From Fodinicurvata sediminis DSM 21159 (GTDB lineage: Bacteria > Pseudomonadota > Alphaproteobacteria > Kiloniellales > DSM-21159): 64,000 nt of DNA. The translations under genes and the position numbers were made by a program. The notes under the pieces are model-generated. The model saw only the letters and a list, made by a program, of their open reading frames with translations. It was not told the DNA's origin and made no database searches. The stretch covers positions 186,001 through 250,000 of the forward strand of contig NZ_ATVH01000015.1 of assembly GCF_000420625.1 (NCBI RefSeq), in the 5' to 3' direction. Positions 46,252 to 55,984 of the stretch are shown piece after piece (the stretch's first letter is position 1; the number at the start of each line of letters is the position of its first letter).

Positions 46252-47763
46252 TTATCCGCCCTGGTTCTCTGAAGATTTCTGCTGGCGCAGAACCACCTGA
46301 CCCTCAGGGTCCAGATAGACGTAATGGGCGTCGGGATAGCTGGGCAGTCCGAGACCAAAGGCCCCTTCGCCGCAGCTTTCCTCATCGTCGGCGACCAGCA
46401 GGCGCAGCAATCCGTTGTGGAATTCGGGAAGGCGCACGTTGTGGCAGGGGGCCAGGTTCGGCAGCCGCTCCGGCACGAAGGCCACCTGACCCTGCGTGTC
46501 GATAAAAGCCAGTACGGACGGCCCGTCCTCCGACAGCTTTGCCTTGACGGGGGCACGTCCACTGTGGAATGCGCCGCCCATCTCGATTTCGGCTTCCTGG
46601 CCTGTTTCAGGATCGTGGACCTTTTCAATCGCGAAATCCTCCAGGTCCATGTACAGGGTTGTGAAGGCTTCGATGGAGACCGGAGCCAGCCCCTCGGAAA
46701 AAGACCGCGCGGATTCCAGCGTCCATTTACGCGGCAGGACCAGGCGGCCCGTCGGATCTATGAAGCCGGCGCCCCCCCTTTGCGATTCGGCGGGCGCCAG
46801 GCCGTCGACGAAATTCCCGGCGTCGGCGAATTCAGCCGGAATGGCGACCTCACCCTGGCTGTCGAGCCAGCCGTAATGCCATTCCAGGTCTTCGCTCCAG
46901 GAGAACCAGGCCAGCCCTTCCGAGAAGTTGCCCAGTCCAGCCAGTTCCTCACCGTTCGGAAGGGAGGGGCGATGGAGACCGCCGTCGCGATCAACGAAGA
47001 GATACTCGGGTTCGCTGGTGAAGATTTCGGCGGCAGCACAACCTTCCGAGAACAGCTCGAAGGGGGAGGAGGAAATGCGTACGTCCCCAACGGTGGTGTA
47101 GGAGGGGTTCTCGTATGTGGTTTCCAGCACATGGTTTCCCGAACGGTCGATGATACCCCAGCGCTGCCCGGTGCCGACAGCCGCCCGGCCTTCCGAGAAG
47201 TCGTCGGCCTGCTCCCACTGCGGTTCTATGACCCAGTTTCCGTCCCAGTCGACATAGCCCCACTTGCCATCTCGTGGCATCGGGTAGAGCGGCTCGCCTT
47301 CAGCCTCCACCGGCTGACCACAAGGCAGGGGGCCTTCGGTCGAGGCCTTCTGTGCTGCACTGGCCGAGGGTCCTCCCAGGACCTGGTAGAGTTCACCCTG
47401 ACAACTGCCTTCTGGGCCGCCACCTTCCAGGCAGGCGCGCAACTGGTTCTTGACCTCGGATTCCAGGTCCGCCGCTGAAGGATCGACAAGGAAGCTCAGG
47501 GGCTTCTCAGCCAGCTGCGGGTTCGGATTGTGAAGATAGGTGAATTCCAGGCGACAGGAATCGCCTTCGGGCCCCAAGACCTCATAGCGCACGACGGCGC
47601 CCGTCCCTTCGCTGGTGGTGTATTCACCCGTTTCGCAGGCGGCCACCTTGCCCAGGTAGTGCTCCTGGGTTGGATGCCAAGTTTGCGGCTCTTCGGTTTC
47701 GGCGAATGCTGCTGTGGTGCAGACCAGAAACGGCAAGCACAAGGCCAGGTGTTTCTTGCGCAT
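46252..47763 (-). CDS. Secreted WG-repeat protein
   Basis: A 503-aa exported protein with a signal peptide (RKKHLALCLPFLVCTTAAFA). The N-terminal part (to about 130) has four or more cysteines and no domain I recognise. The rest is built of WG beta-hairpin repeats, such as GKWGYVDWDGNWVIEPQWEQADDFSEGRAAV, RWGIIDRSGNHVLE, HYGWLDSQGEVAIPAEFADAGNFVDGLAP, and GAGFIDPTGRLVLP. Function unknown. ATG 47763 is chosen because it starts the signal peptide. It follows the VWA gene on the same strand, with a long hairpin between. Confidence 0.85.
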   Translation of the reverse strand: MRKKHLALCLPFLVCTTAAFAETEEPQTWHPTQEHYLGKVAACETGEYTTSEGTGAVVRYEVLGPEGDSCRLEFTYLHNPNPQLAEKPLSFLVDPSAADLESEVKNQLRACLEGGGPEGSCQGELYQVLGGPSASAAQKASTEGPLPCGQPVEAEGEPLYPMPRDGKWGYVDWDGNWVIEPQWEQADDFSEGRAAVGTGQRWGIIDRSGNHVLETTYENPSYTTVGDVRISSSPFELFSEGCAAAEIFTSEPEYLFVDRDGGLHRPSLPNGEELAGLGNFSEGLAWFSWSEDLEWHYGWLDSQGEVAIPAEFADAGNFVDGLAPAESQRGGAGFIDPTGRLVLPRKWTLESARSFSEGLAPVSIEAFTTLYMDLEDFAIEKVHDPETGQEAEIEMGGAFHSGRAPVKAKLSEDGPSVLAFIDTQGQVAFVPERLPNLAPCHNVRLPEFHNGLLRLLVADDEESCGEGAFGLGLPSYPDAHYVYLDPEGQVVLRQQKSSENQGG

Positions 47764-47825
47764 GGTCTTTGTCCTCTTGTTGTGGATGCGTCGATGCTTT
47801 TCGGAACACAAGGCCAGGGGTTCGG

Positions 47826-47870
47826 CAGGCAGTTCCCAACCAGAACAACTTGCTGGTTGGGAACTGCCTG
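47826..47870 (-). terminator. 18-bp perfect intercistronic hairpin between VWA and WG genes
   Basis: Arms CAGGCAGTTCCCAACCAG and CTGGTTGGGAACTGCCTG with a 9-base loop, 17 bases past the VWA gene stop. There is no T-run on the minus strand, so it may attenuate or protect the upstream message and not terminate fully. Confidence 0.65.
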
Positions 47871-47886
47871 GCCTAGCCATGCAAGG

Positions 47887-50421
47887 CTACTGGACGTCGA
47901 TGATCGCCCGGCTGAGCACCTTCCGGCCCGGTATGTCGAGCAGGCGGAATTCGTACCGCCCAGCTTCTTCGGGCAGGGTGAAGCTGAGTGGTGGGCCATC
48001 CGATGCCGATTGCACCTCGATCCAGGTGAAATCGGCCTGGTCGGCCTGAGCCAGCGCAATTCGCTGGTCCCCGCTTTCGGTGTCCGCCGACCAGGAGATT
48101 TCGATGGTCTCGCCGGCGGCGGCCGTTTCCGGAACCTCCAGCGATCCGCCAGTGTCCAGAGCAGCCGTTTCATCCACCACTTCCAGCATGTGCCGAGCAA
48201 GGGTCCGCTTGCCTTCGTTGAGGATGTAGCGGATTTCGTACATGCCGGTCTCGGCAGGTGCCGGGAGCTTGGCTTCGTCCTTGGACTGAACACGCTCATA
48301 TTCACCGTAGGAGCCTTCCTCGGCTCCCATGGGGACGACGGTGACGTAATCGCGCGGATGCGGCACCGTTCCCGACCAGCTAACGGTGATTTCGTCGCCG
48401 GCCCGAATGGTATCCGGCCCGCTCAGTTCCATCCCGGCCTCGACAATCTCGATTTCGGTCGAGGCGAGTGGCTGCCTTCCCTCGTTCAGGATATAGCGGA
48501 CTTCATAGAGACCTGTTTCGGCGGGCGCCTGGAGCTTGCCTTCGTTGTCGTCATTGACGCGGACATAGTCCAGGTAGGCGTCATCCTCGGCACCCATGGG
48601 GACGATGGTGACGTAATCCCGCGGATGGACGTTGCCCGTCCAGCTGACCGGGAAGCTGGAGCCGACGATCGCGCTTCCCGGAGCACTTACCGTGGCTTCA
48701 GGTTCCGTGATCTCGATTTCTGTGGAGGCGAGTGACTGCCGTCCCTCGTTCAGGATATAGCGGACTTCATAGAGGCCGGTCTCTGCTGGTGCCTGCAGCT
48801 TTCCCGCGTTGTCGTTGTTGACACGAACATAGTCCATGTAGGCGTCTTCTTCGGCGCCCATGGGGACGATGGTGACATAATCCCGGGGATGTATGTTGCC
48901 CGTCCAACTGATCTCGAAGGTAGAACCGGCGGTGGCTTTCTCTGGGGCGCTTACCGTGGCTTCGGGCTCCGTGATCTCGATTTCGACCGAGGCAAGCGGT
49001 TTCCTGCCCTCGTTCAGGACATAGCGGACTTCGTAGAGCCCTGTTTCGGCGGGTGCCTGCAGCTTTCCCTCGTTGTCGTCATTGACGCGGACATAGTCCA
49101 TATATTCGTCGTCCGCGGCGCCCATGGGGACGATGGTGACGTAATCCCGGGGGTGCACATTGCCCGTCCAACTGATCTCGAAGGTGGCGCCGGCAGTGGC
49201 ATTCTCCGGGGCGGACACCGTGACGTCTGGCTCGGTGATCTCGATCTCGTCGGATGCCAGGGTGCGTCCGCCTTCGTCCAGGACATAGCGGACTTCATAG
49301 ACGCCAGTCTCGGCGGGCGCCTGAAGTTGTCCCTCACTGTCTTCCTTCACACGGGTGTAGTCAGTGTAGGCACCCTCCTCGGCGCCCATGGGTACGATTG
49401 TCACGTAATCCTTGGGATGGACATTTCCTGTCCAGGAGACGGAAAAGGCCTCACCTGTGATGGCCGATTCCGGTGCGCTGACGGTCACTTCGGGGTCGGT
49501 GATCTCGATTTCAGCAGATGCAAGTGTGCTATCGTCTTCGTCGCGGATATAGCGAACCTCGAACAACCCCGTTTCACCGGGCGCACGAAGGCTGCCCTCA
49601 TTCTCCTCCTTGACGCGGAAGTAGTTGGTGTAGCTGCCCTCTTCGGCGCCTGCGGGCACGATTGTGATGTAGTCCTTGGGCTGTTGCGTTTCCGCCTGCC
49701 AGCTGACGGGCAGGCTCGCGCCGCTGTCCGCGGTTTCGGGTGCGGTCAACTCGACTTCTGGGGCAGGCTCAGGTTCCGGCTCGGGCTCCGGGGTCTTGGC
49801 CACGGTTGCGCCCACCTTGCTCAAGGCCGTGCCGAGTTCAGCCGCATCCCCGGCTGGAAGGAAACGGCCGCCAGTGCGTTCGGCGATGCAGGCCACGGCG
49901 TCCTGTTCCTCGTCTTTCAGGTCGAAGCCGACCACATGGGCCGTGAAGCCGACGCCCATGCGCTCCAGGTCATCGGCCAGGGCACAGGGGTCGCGGCGGC
50001 AGGTTTCAATACCATCCGTGATCACGACCAGGGTTGCCGGATTGTCGCGATAAGCCAGTGTTTCTGCGGCCTGCTCGATGGAATCGGTCAGCGGAGTCTT
50101 ACCGCGCGGCGAAATGCCCTGGATCTTCGAAAAGAAGGCCTCGCGCTCATAGGGGCCGGGCTCGATCAGGGTTTCGATGTCCTTGCAATCCGCTTCCCGT
50201 CGATGGCCATAAGCCATCAGACCGACATTGGTGCCTTCGGTCCAGTCTCCCATCAGGCTGTCCATGGCCTCTCGGGCAATCTCGATCTTGGCGGTGCCAT
50301 CGATCTGTCCCCACATGGAATTGGAGCCATCGAACACCACCATGACATCCTCGGCAGCCAAGGCCGGTGCCGCGGCCAGAAACCCTACTGTGGCGGCGAG
50401 CAGTGTTTTGCGCATTTGCAT
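47887..50421 (-). CDS. Secreted VWA-domain protein with seven tandem Ig-like repeats
   Basis: An 844-aa exported protein: signal peptide (to about residue 23), von Willebrand A domain (about 25-215), a PEPEPEPEPAPE linker, then seven repeats of 88 residues. The metal site is visible as D31-x-S33-x-S35 (DGSNS), a threonine in GKTPLTDS, and a later ITDGIE. Each repeat has a core like SVSWTGNVHPRDYVTIVPMGAEE followed by LQAPAETGLYEVRYILNEG. Repeats 3-5 are the most alike, 1 and 7 the most diverged. Likely role in adhesion or surface binding, by inference. Confidence 0.9.
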   Translation of the reverse strand: MQMRKTLLAATVGFLAAAPALAAEDVMVVFDGSNSMWGQIDGTAKIEIAREAMDSLMGDWTEGTNVGLMAYGHRREADCKDIETLIEPGPYEREAFFSKIQGISPRGKTPLTDSIEQAAETLAYRDNPATLVVITDGIETCRRDPCALADDLERMGVGFTAHVVGFDLKDEEQDAVACIAERTGGRFLPAGDAAELGTALSKVGATVAKTPEPEPEPEPAPEVELTAPETADSGASLPVSWQAETQQPKDYITIVPAGAEEGSYTNYFRVKEENEGSLRAPGETGLFEVRYIRDEDDSTLASAEIEITDPEVTVSAPESAITGEAFSVSWTGNVHPKDYVTIVPMGAEEGAYTDYTRVKEDSEGQLQAPAETGVYEVRYVLDEGGRTLASDEIEITEPDVTVSAPENATAGATFEISWTGNVHPRDYVTIVPMGAADDEYMDYVRVNDDNEGKLQAPAETGLYEVRYVLNEGRKPLASVEIEITEPEATVSAPEKATAGSTFEISWTGNIHPRDYVTIVPMGAEEDAYMDYVRVNNDNAGKLQAPAETGLYEVRYILNEGRQSLASTEIEITEPEATVSAPGSAIVGSSFPVSWTGNVHPRDYVTIVPMGAEDDAYLDYVRVNDDNEGKLQAPAETGLYEVRYILNEGRQPLASTEIEIVEAGMELSGPDTIRAGDEITVSWSGTVPHPRDYVTVVPMGAEEGSYGEYERVQSKDEAKLPAPAETGMYEIRYILNEGKRTLARHMLEVVDETAALDTGGSLEVPETAAAGETIEISWSADTESGDQRIALAQADQADFTWIEVQSASDGPPLSFTLPEEAGRYEFRLLDIPGRKVLSRAIIDVQ
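47900..49750. repeat. 264-bp tandem coding repeats in the VWA gene
   Basis: Period is 264 bases (88 codons): the word CTCGTTCAGGA recurs at 48481, 48745 and 49009. The central copies are nearly identical, which makes expansion or contraction by recombination likely and could also confuse short-read assembly. Confidence 0.85.
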
Positions 50422-50544
50422 ACTTCCCCTGTTTTCCTGTTCCTTGCGGACACTGGCGACCTTGCTCCCGCAAAGACGAGGCCCTCGGCACGATAACATG
50501 CCTGGGCAAGGTTCATGATGCCCCGTTTGTTTTGAGGGGGAAGC

Positions 50545-50573
50545 AAAAAAACCCCGGCGAATGGCCGGGGTTT
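50545..50573 (-). terminator. Terminator of the Liv-type operon
   Basis: On the minus strand, CCCCGGCCATTCGCCGGGG forms a hairpin followed directly by a run of seven T. It lies about 45 bases past the LivF-like stop. Confidence 0.85.
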
Positions 50574-50616
50574 CAGTTGGGATGAGTCCGAGATGGACTC
50601 GCTTATGGGGAACTGC

Positions 50617-51375
50617 CTATATGGCCAAGTACTGGTCACGCAGTTCCTGATTATCCAGGACTTCCTGAGAGCTTCCGTCGAAAACGATCTGGCCATTGTC
50701 CATGATGATGGCACGGTCGGCCAGTTTCAGGGCCGCAATGGCATTCTGTTCTACGATGATGGTGGTGATGCCCAGGGCCTTCACGTTCTGAAGGGTCTTT
50801 TCGATCTCCTGGACAATGACGGGGGCCAAGCCTTCGTAAGGCTCATCGAGAAGCAGAAGCTTGATATCCCGTGCCAGAGCACGACCGATGGCCAGCATCT
50901 GCTGCTCTCCGCCGGACAGGGTTGTCGCTTCCTGTTCCTTGCGTTCGCCCAACCTTGGGAAAAGCTCGTAGATGCGCTCGATGGTCCAGCCGTGAGGTTC
51001 CGCGATCTGGGCCAATTCCAGGTTCTGCTCGACCGTGAGGCCGGGCAGGATGCGACGGTCCTCCAGCACCAACTGCAGCCCCAGACGGGCAGCCTGCCAG
51101 GATTTCATCTCGTGGAGCGGTTGGTGGTCAAGCCAGATTTCCCCGCCATGCAGTTCCGGATCATCCATGCGGGCCAGGGTGCGTAATGTCGAGGTCTTGC
51201 CTGCGCCGTTGCGGCCCAGAAGGGCGACGATCTCGCCTTCGCGAACGTCGATATTGACCCCTTGCACAATATAGCTTTCGCCGTAGTAGGCATGGATGTC
51301 CCAGGCTGAGAAAAAGGCTGGAGCGGAGCCCCGCGCCGTGACGGGTTTGCTGGTGGGCACATTTGCCGTGCTCAT
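50617..51375 (-). CDS. Branched-chain-type ABC transporter ATP-binding protein, LivF-like
   Basis: A 252-aa ATPase with Walker A GRNGAGKTS, the signature LSGGEQQM and Walker B LLLLDEPYEGLAP, as in LivF/UrtE proteins. Pairs with the LivG-like ATPase encoded upstream; the two genes overlap by 4 bases. Last gene of a five-gene importer operon. Substrate could be branched-chain amino acids, urea or amides. Confidence 0.93.
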   Translation of the reverse strand: MSTANVPTSKPVTARGSAPAFFSAWDIHAYYGESYIVQGVNIDVREGEIVALLGRNGAGKTSTLRTLARMDDPELHGGEIWLDHQPLHEMKSWQAARLGLQLVLEDRRILPGLTVEQNLELAQIAEPHGWTIERIYELFPRLGERKEQEATTLSGGEQQMLAIGRALARDIKLLLLDEPYEGLAPVIVQEIEKTLQNVKALGITTIIVEQNAIAALKLADRAIIMDNGQIVFDGSSQEVLDNQELRDQYLAI

Positions 51376-52133
51376 AGCTGCTCTCCTCCCAGGTAGGCTT
51401 CCTTGACCTTGGGGTCGTTGCGGACTTCCTCGGGGGTGCCCTGCGCGATGATGGCCCCCTGAGCCAGCACGCTGATCCGGTCGGCCAGGCTGAACACCAC
51501 GTGCATGTCGTGTTCGATGATGACCTTGGTCATACCCTGTTCCTTGATGCTTTTCAGCAGGTCGATGGTGCGGTTGGTGTCGTGCCGCGACATGCCGGCC
51601 GTGGGTTCGTCAAGCAGCACAAGCTTGGGATGCTGGACCAGGCACATGGCCAGTTCCAGGCGTCGCTTGTCGCCACGTGACATGGACTTGGCCAACTGGT
51701 CCTTGTGCTCGATCAACCCCAGGTCTTTCAGCATGTGTTCGGCAGACTCACGAAGTTCCACTTCGTGATAGAGGCTCTTGAGGATGCTCATGTTGAATTG
51801 GCCGTCGCGCTTGGCCAGTGCCGGGACCATGGCATTCTGCAGCAGAGTGAGGTCGGGGAAGATCTCCGGTGTCTGGAAGACTCGGGCGACCCCCATTTGG
51901 TTGATCTCATAGGGGCGCTTGCCGGTTAGCTCCTGGCCGTTGAATTTCACGTGGCCCCGGCTCGGAGGCAGGCGTCCGACGATCACGTTCAGCAGCGTCG
52001 ACTTTCCGGCGCCGTTGGGGCCGATGATGGCATTCACCGTGCCTTCCTCAATCTGAAGATTGATATCGCTGAGTGCGCGGAGGCCGCCGAAGTTCTTGTC
52101 GACATCGGATACATCCAGAACGACTTTACTCAT
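51372..52133 (-). CDS. Branched-chain-type ABC transporter ATP-binding protein, LivG-like
   Basis: A 253-aa ATPase with Walker A GPNGAGKST and Walker B LVLLDEPTAGMSRHD. The usual LSGG signature is modified to SMSRGDKRRLE, a variant also known in some urea/amide-type transporters. It is encoded 4 bases after the LivM-like permease gene. Confidence 0.92.
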   Translation of the reverse strand: MSKVVLDVSDVDKNFGGLRALSDINLQIEEGTVNAIIGPNGAGKSTLLNVIVGRLPPSRGHVKFNGQELTGKRPYEINQMGVARVFQTPEIFPDLTLLQNAMVPALAKRDGQFNMSILKSLYHEVELRESAEHMLKDLGLIEHKDQLAKSMSRGDKRRLELAMCLVQHPKLVLLDEPTAGMSRHDTNRTIDLLKSIKEQGMTKVIIEHDMHVVFSLADRISVLAQGAIIAQGTPEEVRNDPKVKEAYLGGEQL

Positions 52134-52136
52134 GGG

Positions 52137-53300
52137 TCAGGCCTCCTCTGCCGAAGTTTGCTTTGACTTCGACTGGTGATCGCGTCTCTGCCGCCCATGG
52201 CGGATCAGTCGCCAGATGCGTTGCAGTCCTTCCATCATGCCACCGGGCAGGAAGATCACGATCAGCATGAAGACCAGCCCCAGGGTCAGGTGCCAGCCAT
52301 CGCCCACGAAAAGGCCCAGGAAGGTGGCCACACCCTCGGCCATCCAGTCGGGCAGGAAAGAGAAGGTGTTCGTCAGCATATTCTCGTTGAAGGCCGAGAA
52401 GATATTCTCGAAGTACTTGATGATGCCCGCGCCGAGCAGGGGACCGATCAGGGTGCCTGCACCGCCGAGGATGGTCATCAGGACCACCTCGCCGGAGGCC
52501 GTCCACTGCATGCGTTCGGCTCCGGCCAGGGGGTCGGTGACCGCCATCAACGAGCCGGCCAGTCCGGCATACATTCCCGAGATCACGAAGGTCGTCATCA
52601 GGAAGGGACGTGTGTTGTATCCGGTGTAGCTCATCCGGGTCTGGTTGGACTTGATGGCCCGCAGCTTCAGTCCGAAGGACGAGCGGAAGATCCTGAGCGC
52701 GATGAAGAAGACGATGATCATCACGGCCGCGCAGATGTAGAAACCGTAGAAGCCGGCCGAGGTGATTCCGAACAGGTTGGGAAACGGCAGGGAACTGGTG
52801 GCCTCGATCCCGAACATGCGATCGAGGATGCGCGGATCCTGCTGGCTGAGCTGCAAGCCGGTTTCACCGTTCGTTATCGGAGTCAGCACGGAATAGGCCA
52901 GGTTATAGGCCATTTGGGCGAAGGCCAGCGTCAGGATGGCGAAATAGATGCCGGCCCGGCGCAGGCAGACGTAGCCGACCACCACCGCAAAGAGTCCGGA
53001 CATCAGCGTGCCGAAGATGATGGCCGGGATCACGTTCATGGACAGCAGCTTGAACGACCAGACGGCGGCATAGGAGCCGATACCAAGGAAGGCGGCGTGC
53101 CCGAAGGACAGGTAGCCTGTCAGACCAAACAGCAGATTGTAGCCGATGGCCAGGATGCCGAAGATCATGAACTTCTGTAACAGTCCCGGATAGGCGGCCC
53201 CGAAGGGTTGTAGCCAGAGCGGCATGGTCAGGATGACGGCCGAGAAGACCAGCATGTAGATCAGGTCCTGTCGGGGAGAGGCCAAGTTTGCATTTATCAT
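52137..53300 (-). CDS. Branched-chain-type ABC permease, LivM-like
   Basis: A 387-aa inner-membrane permease with about ten helices. The N-terminal helices and the family segment [27 protein letters not shown] are typical of LivM/UrtC, as is [47 protein letters not shown]. The C-terminal tail is basic. It is encoded 4 bases after the LivH-like gene. Confidence 0.93.
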   Translation of the reverse strand: MINANLASPRQDLIYMLVFSAVILTMPLWLQPFGAAYPGLLQKFMIFGILAIGYNLLFGLTGYLSFGHAAFLGIGSYAAVWSFKLLSMNVIPAIIFGTLMSGLFAVVVGYVCLRRAGIYFAILTLAFAQMAYNLAYSVLTPITNGETGLQLSQQDPRILDRMFGIEATSSLPFPNLFGITSAGFYGFYICAAVMIIVFFIALRIFRSSFGLKLRAIKSNQTRMSYTGYNTRPFLMTTFVISGMYAGLAGSLMAVTDPLAGAERMQWTASGEVVLMTILGGAGTLIGPLLGAGIIKYFENIFSAFNENMLTNTFSFLPDWMAEGVATFLGLFVGDGWHLTLGLVFMLIVIFLPGGMMEGLQRIWRLIRHGRQRRDHQSKSKQTSAEEA

Positions 53301-53303
53301 TGT

Positions 53304-54320
53304 TCAGCTCTCCATCACGCCACGCCGTCCCAACAGGCCACGCGGACGGGTCAGAAGGATCACGACGGCAACAAGGTAGATGATGATCTGGTCGATGCCC
53401 GGAAAGATATCCTTCACCGCGGTCATCGAGGCGAAGGAATGCAGCAGCCCCAGCAGGAAGCCGGCTGCCACGGCCCCGGGCAGGGAGCCCATGCCGCCGA
53501 CCACGACAACCACGAAGGAAATCACCAGGAACTCCATGCCCATGTGATAGTCCGGGGGCAGGATGGGTGTGTACATCACACCGGCAAGACCGGCGACAAT
53601 GGCGGCGATGCCGAAGACGATCGTGAAACGCTTCTCGATGTTTATGCCTAGCAGTTCCACGGTTTCGCGGTCGGCCATGCCGGCGCGGACCACCATGCCG
53701 TAGGTGGTGAAGTGCAGGAAGGAAAAGACCAGGCCGATGACGATCAGTGAAAAGAGCAGGTAGATCAGGCGCCACCAGGGATAGGATATGGTTTCGCCGA
53801 TCCCGAAGATCATGCTCAGGTCCGCCGATCCGGAAATGACGTCCGGTGTCGACTGCGGAATCGGGTTGGCCCCGAACATGAGCTTGAGAATCTCTTGCAG
53901 AACAATAGCCAGGCCGAAGGTGACCAGAATCTGTTCGGCGTGAGAGCGCCGGTAGAAGTGGCGAATCAGGCCACGCTCCATGACCACGCCGATCAGCAAC
54001 ATTACGGGAATCGCGATCAATATGGACAGCGGAACCGACCAGTTGATGATCTGGCTGCCCACATCACCGAACCAGAGCTCTAGGTAGGGCGTTTCCTTGT
54101 AGGCATCGAACATCGTTACGGACTCGTCCTTCACCCTGACCGAAAGGCTCAGGAGTTTGTTGAGAGTCACCGCAACGAAGGCGCCTAGCATGAAAAGGGC
54201 GCCGTGGGCAAAATTCACCACGCCGAGCGTGCCGAACACGAGGGTTAGGCCAAGTGCTATCAGGGCATAGGCCCCGCCCTTGTCCAGACCGTTCAGGATC
54301 TGAAGGAGTATCGCGTCCAT
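53304..54320 (-). CDS. Branched-chain-type ABC permease, LivH-like
   Basis: A 338-aa inner-membrane permease with about eight helices and the LivH/UrtB pattern: LNGLDKGGAYALIALGLTLVFGTLGVVNFAHGALFMLGAF at the start and GVMYTPILPPDYHMGMEFLVISFVVVVVGGMGSLPGAVAAGFLLG. It contains an insert of about 35 residues after the first helices (LSLSVRVKDESVTMFDAYKETPYLELWFGD) that is also seen in a subset of such permeases. Confidence 0.93.
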   Translation of the reverse strand: MDAILLQILNGLDKGGAYALIALGLTLVFGTLGVVNFAHGALFMLGAFVAVTLNKLLSLSVRVKDESVTMFDAYKETPYLELWFGDVGSQIINWSVPLSILIAIPVMLLIGVVMERGLIRHFYRRSHAEQILVTFGLAIVLQEILKLMFGANPIPQSTPDVISGSADLSMIFGIGETISYPWWRLIYLLFSLIVIGLVFSFLHFTTYGMVVRAGMADRETVELLGINIEKRFTIVFGIAAIVAGLAGVMYTPILPPDYHMGMEFLVISFVVVVVGGMGSLPGAVAAGFLLGLLHSFASMTAVKDIFPGIDQIIIYLVAVVILLTRPRGLLGRRGVMES

Positions 54321-54362
54321 GGGTCAACCGCGCTAATGGAACAGACTGTTGGGTTGGAAAGC

Positions 54363-54397
54363 GCGTGCGGGGAGTGCCAGAAGCACTCCCCGCACGC
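54363..54397 (-). terminator. 15-bp hairpin between binding-protein and LivH genes
   Basis: Arms GCGTGCGGGGAGTGC and GCACTCCCCGCACGC with a 5-base loop, just past the binding-protein stop. No clear T-run follows on the minus strand. Likely attenuates or protects the upstream message so that binding protein exceeds membrane parts. Confidence 0.7.
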
Positions 54398-54408
54398 TGC
54401 CGAGTGCG

Positions 54409-55776
54409 TTACTCGCCCGGCTTGTAGGGGCCGAGCTCGCCGCCCCACTTGTCGGCGGGGTACTCGACCTGCGAACGCGGAACCTGCTGAACGACCTCGA
54501 GGATGTCGAACTCGCTCTCGGGGTTCGCCTTACCACGCACCACCAGGACATCCTTGAAGCACTGATGGTCCTCGGCGCGATACAGCGTGGGTCCATTGCC
54601 CATGCCGTCGAACTCGAAGCCTTCCAGCGAGCGGATGACCTCCCACGGTGCGAATGTGCCGGCCATCTCACAGGCATTGGCATAGAGCAGCGCCTGCACG
54701 TAGCAGGTGTGCGCCGCCTGGGACGGCGGGAAGCCGTACTCCTGGCCGAAGGACTTGACGAAGGCCTGGGAGCCTTCGTCCTGCAGCGACCAGTGCCAGT
54801 TGGAGGTGCCCAAAATGCCCTTGGCCGCATCACCGGCACCCTGTGCCATCAGGCGGGAATAGAGCGGCACCACGATGGCGAAGTCCTTGCCGTTGGCCAC
54901 GCGCTCCTTCATGCCGAACTGCACCGCCTGGGTCAGGGAGTTCACCATGTCGTTGCCGTAGTGATTCAGGATCAGCACGTCGGCATCGGAGTCCTGGACC
55001 GGCGTCAGGTACTGCGAGAAGTCGCCGGCACCCACCGGGGTCTTGACCGTCTCCACGGTCTCCCAACCGATGTTCTCGGTGGCGTCCCGGATCGACTCCT
55101 CCTGGGTCCAGCCCCAGGTGTAGTCGGCCGTCAGGTGGTAGGCCTTGCGGTCGTTGCCGTACTCGTCCTCAAGGATCGGCGCCAGGGCCTGACCGGACAT
55201 GTAGGCATTGAAGAAGTGGCGGAAGCCGTAGCGACGCTTGTCCTTGCCCGTGGTGTCGTTGGAGTGGGTCAGGCCGGCCATGAAGATGACGCCCATCTCC
55301 TGACAGAGGCTCTGCACGGCAATGGCCACACCGGAGGAGGAGCCTCCGGTCACCATGGCCACGTTGTCGCGTTCGATCATGCGGCGGGCCGAGGAACGTG
55401 CGGCGTCGGACTTGGTCTGGGTGTCACCGGTCACGTACTCGACCTTCTTGCCCAGGATGCCGTTTCCGGTGAGTTCGCTGGGCTGCATGGTGTTGAGCAT
55501 GCCGCCATCACCTTCGCCGTTCAGGTGCTTTACGGCCAGCTCGTAGGCGCGCAGCTCGTCGGCGCCCTCGTCGGAATAGGGACCGGTCTGCGGTACGTTG
55601 AAGCCGAGAACGACGCTGCTGTTGTTACCGGGATCGCCCGGAAATTCCTGGGCGTGAGCGTTGCGAATAAAGTGCAGGGGCGCTACGCCGCCGAACATCA
55701 GGGCGCCTGTGGTGGCGGCCGTGCCTGCGAGGACGGAGCGCCTCGATACCTTCATGGAATCCTTGGATTTCGACAT
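54409..55776 (-). CDS. Liv-type ABC substrate-binding protein with Tat signal
   Basis: A 455-aa periplasmic binding protein of the amide/urea/branched-chain type. It has a twin-arginine signal (KVSRRSVLAGTAATTGALMFGG), unusual for this role but known in alphaproteobacteria, and the fold start VVLGFNVPQTGPYSDEGADELRAYELAVKHLN. The ligand cannot be read directly. ATG 55776 is chosen, with GGAGGAAAT ahead of it. First gene of the importer operon, divergent from the regulator gene at 55985. Confidence 0.92.
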   Translation of the reverse strand: MSKSKDSMKVSRRSVLAGTAATTGALMFGGVAPLHFIRNAHAQEFPGDPGNNSSVVLGFNVPQTGPYSDEGADELRAYELAVKHLNGEGDGGMLNTMQPSELTGNGILGKKVEYVTGDTQTKSDAARSSARRMIERDNVAMVTGGSSSGVAIAVQSLCQEMGVIFMAGLTHSNDTTGKDKRRYGFRHFFNAYMSGQALAPILEDEYGNDRKAYHLTADYTWGWTQEESIRDATENIGWETVETVKTPVGAGDFSQYLTPVQDSDADVLILNHYGNDMVNSLTQAVQFGMKERVANGKDFAIVVPLYSRLMAQGAGDAAKGILGTSNWHWSLQDEGSQAFVKSFGQEYGFPPSQAAHTCYVQALLYANACEMAGTFAPWEVIRSLEGFEFDGMGNGPTLYRAEDHQCFKDVLVVRGKANPESEFDILEVVQQVPRSQVEYPADKWGGELGPYKPGE

Positions 55777-55984
55777 CTGTATTTCCTCCCTCATCCTGTC
55801 ACGGATGCTGTTTATTGGAGTGCGCGGCCGGCTGTTGTGCGCGGAAGTTTATTACCCGGCCAAACGCCAGCATGAAATTTTCCTGTTAACAAATCAATAA
55901 AGTTTTGATTATAAAAACTTTTTCTGTAAAAATAATTTCGAGAAGAATGAAAAGTTGTAAATTTTGTGAAAGAGAAGGCCTGCT

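Noticed and set aside
48889-50496. Plus-strand frame (535 codons) with repeats opposite the VWA gene
   Set aside because: Its repeats follow only from the 264-base DNA period; no ribosome site, signal peptide or domain.
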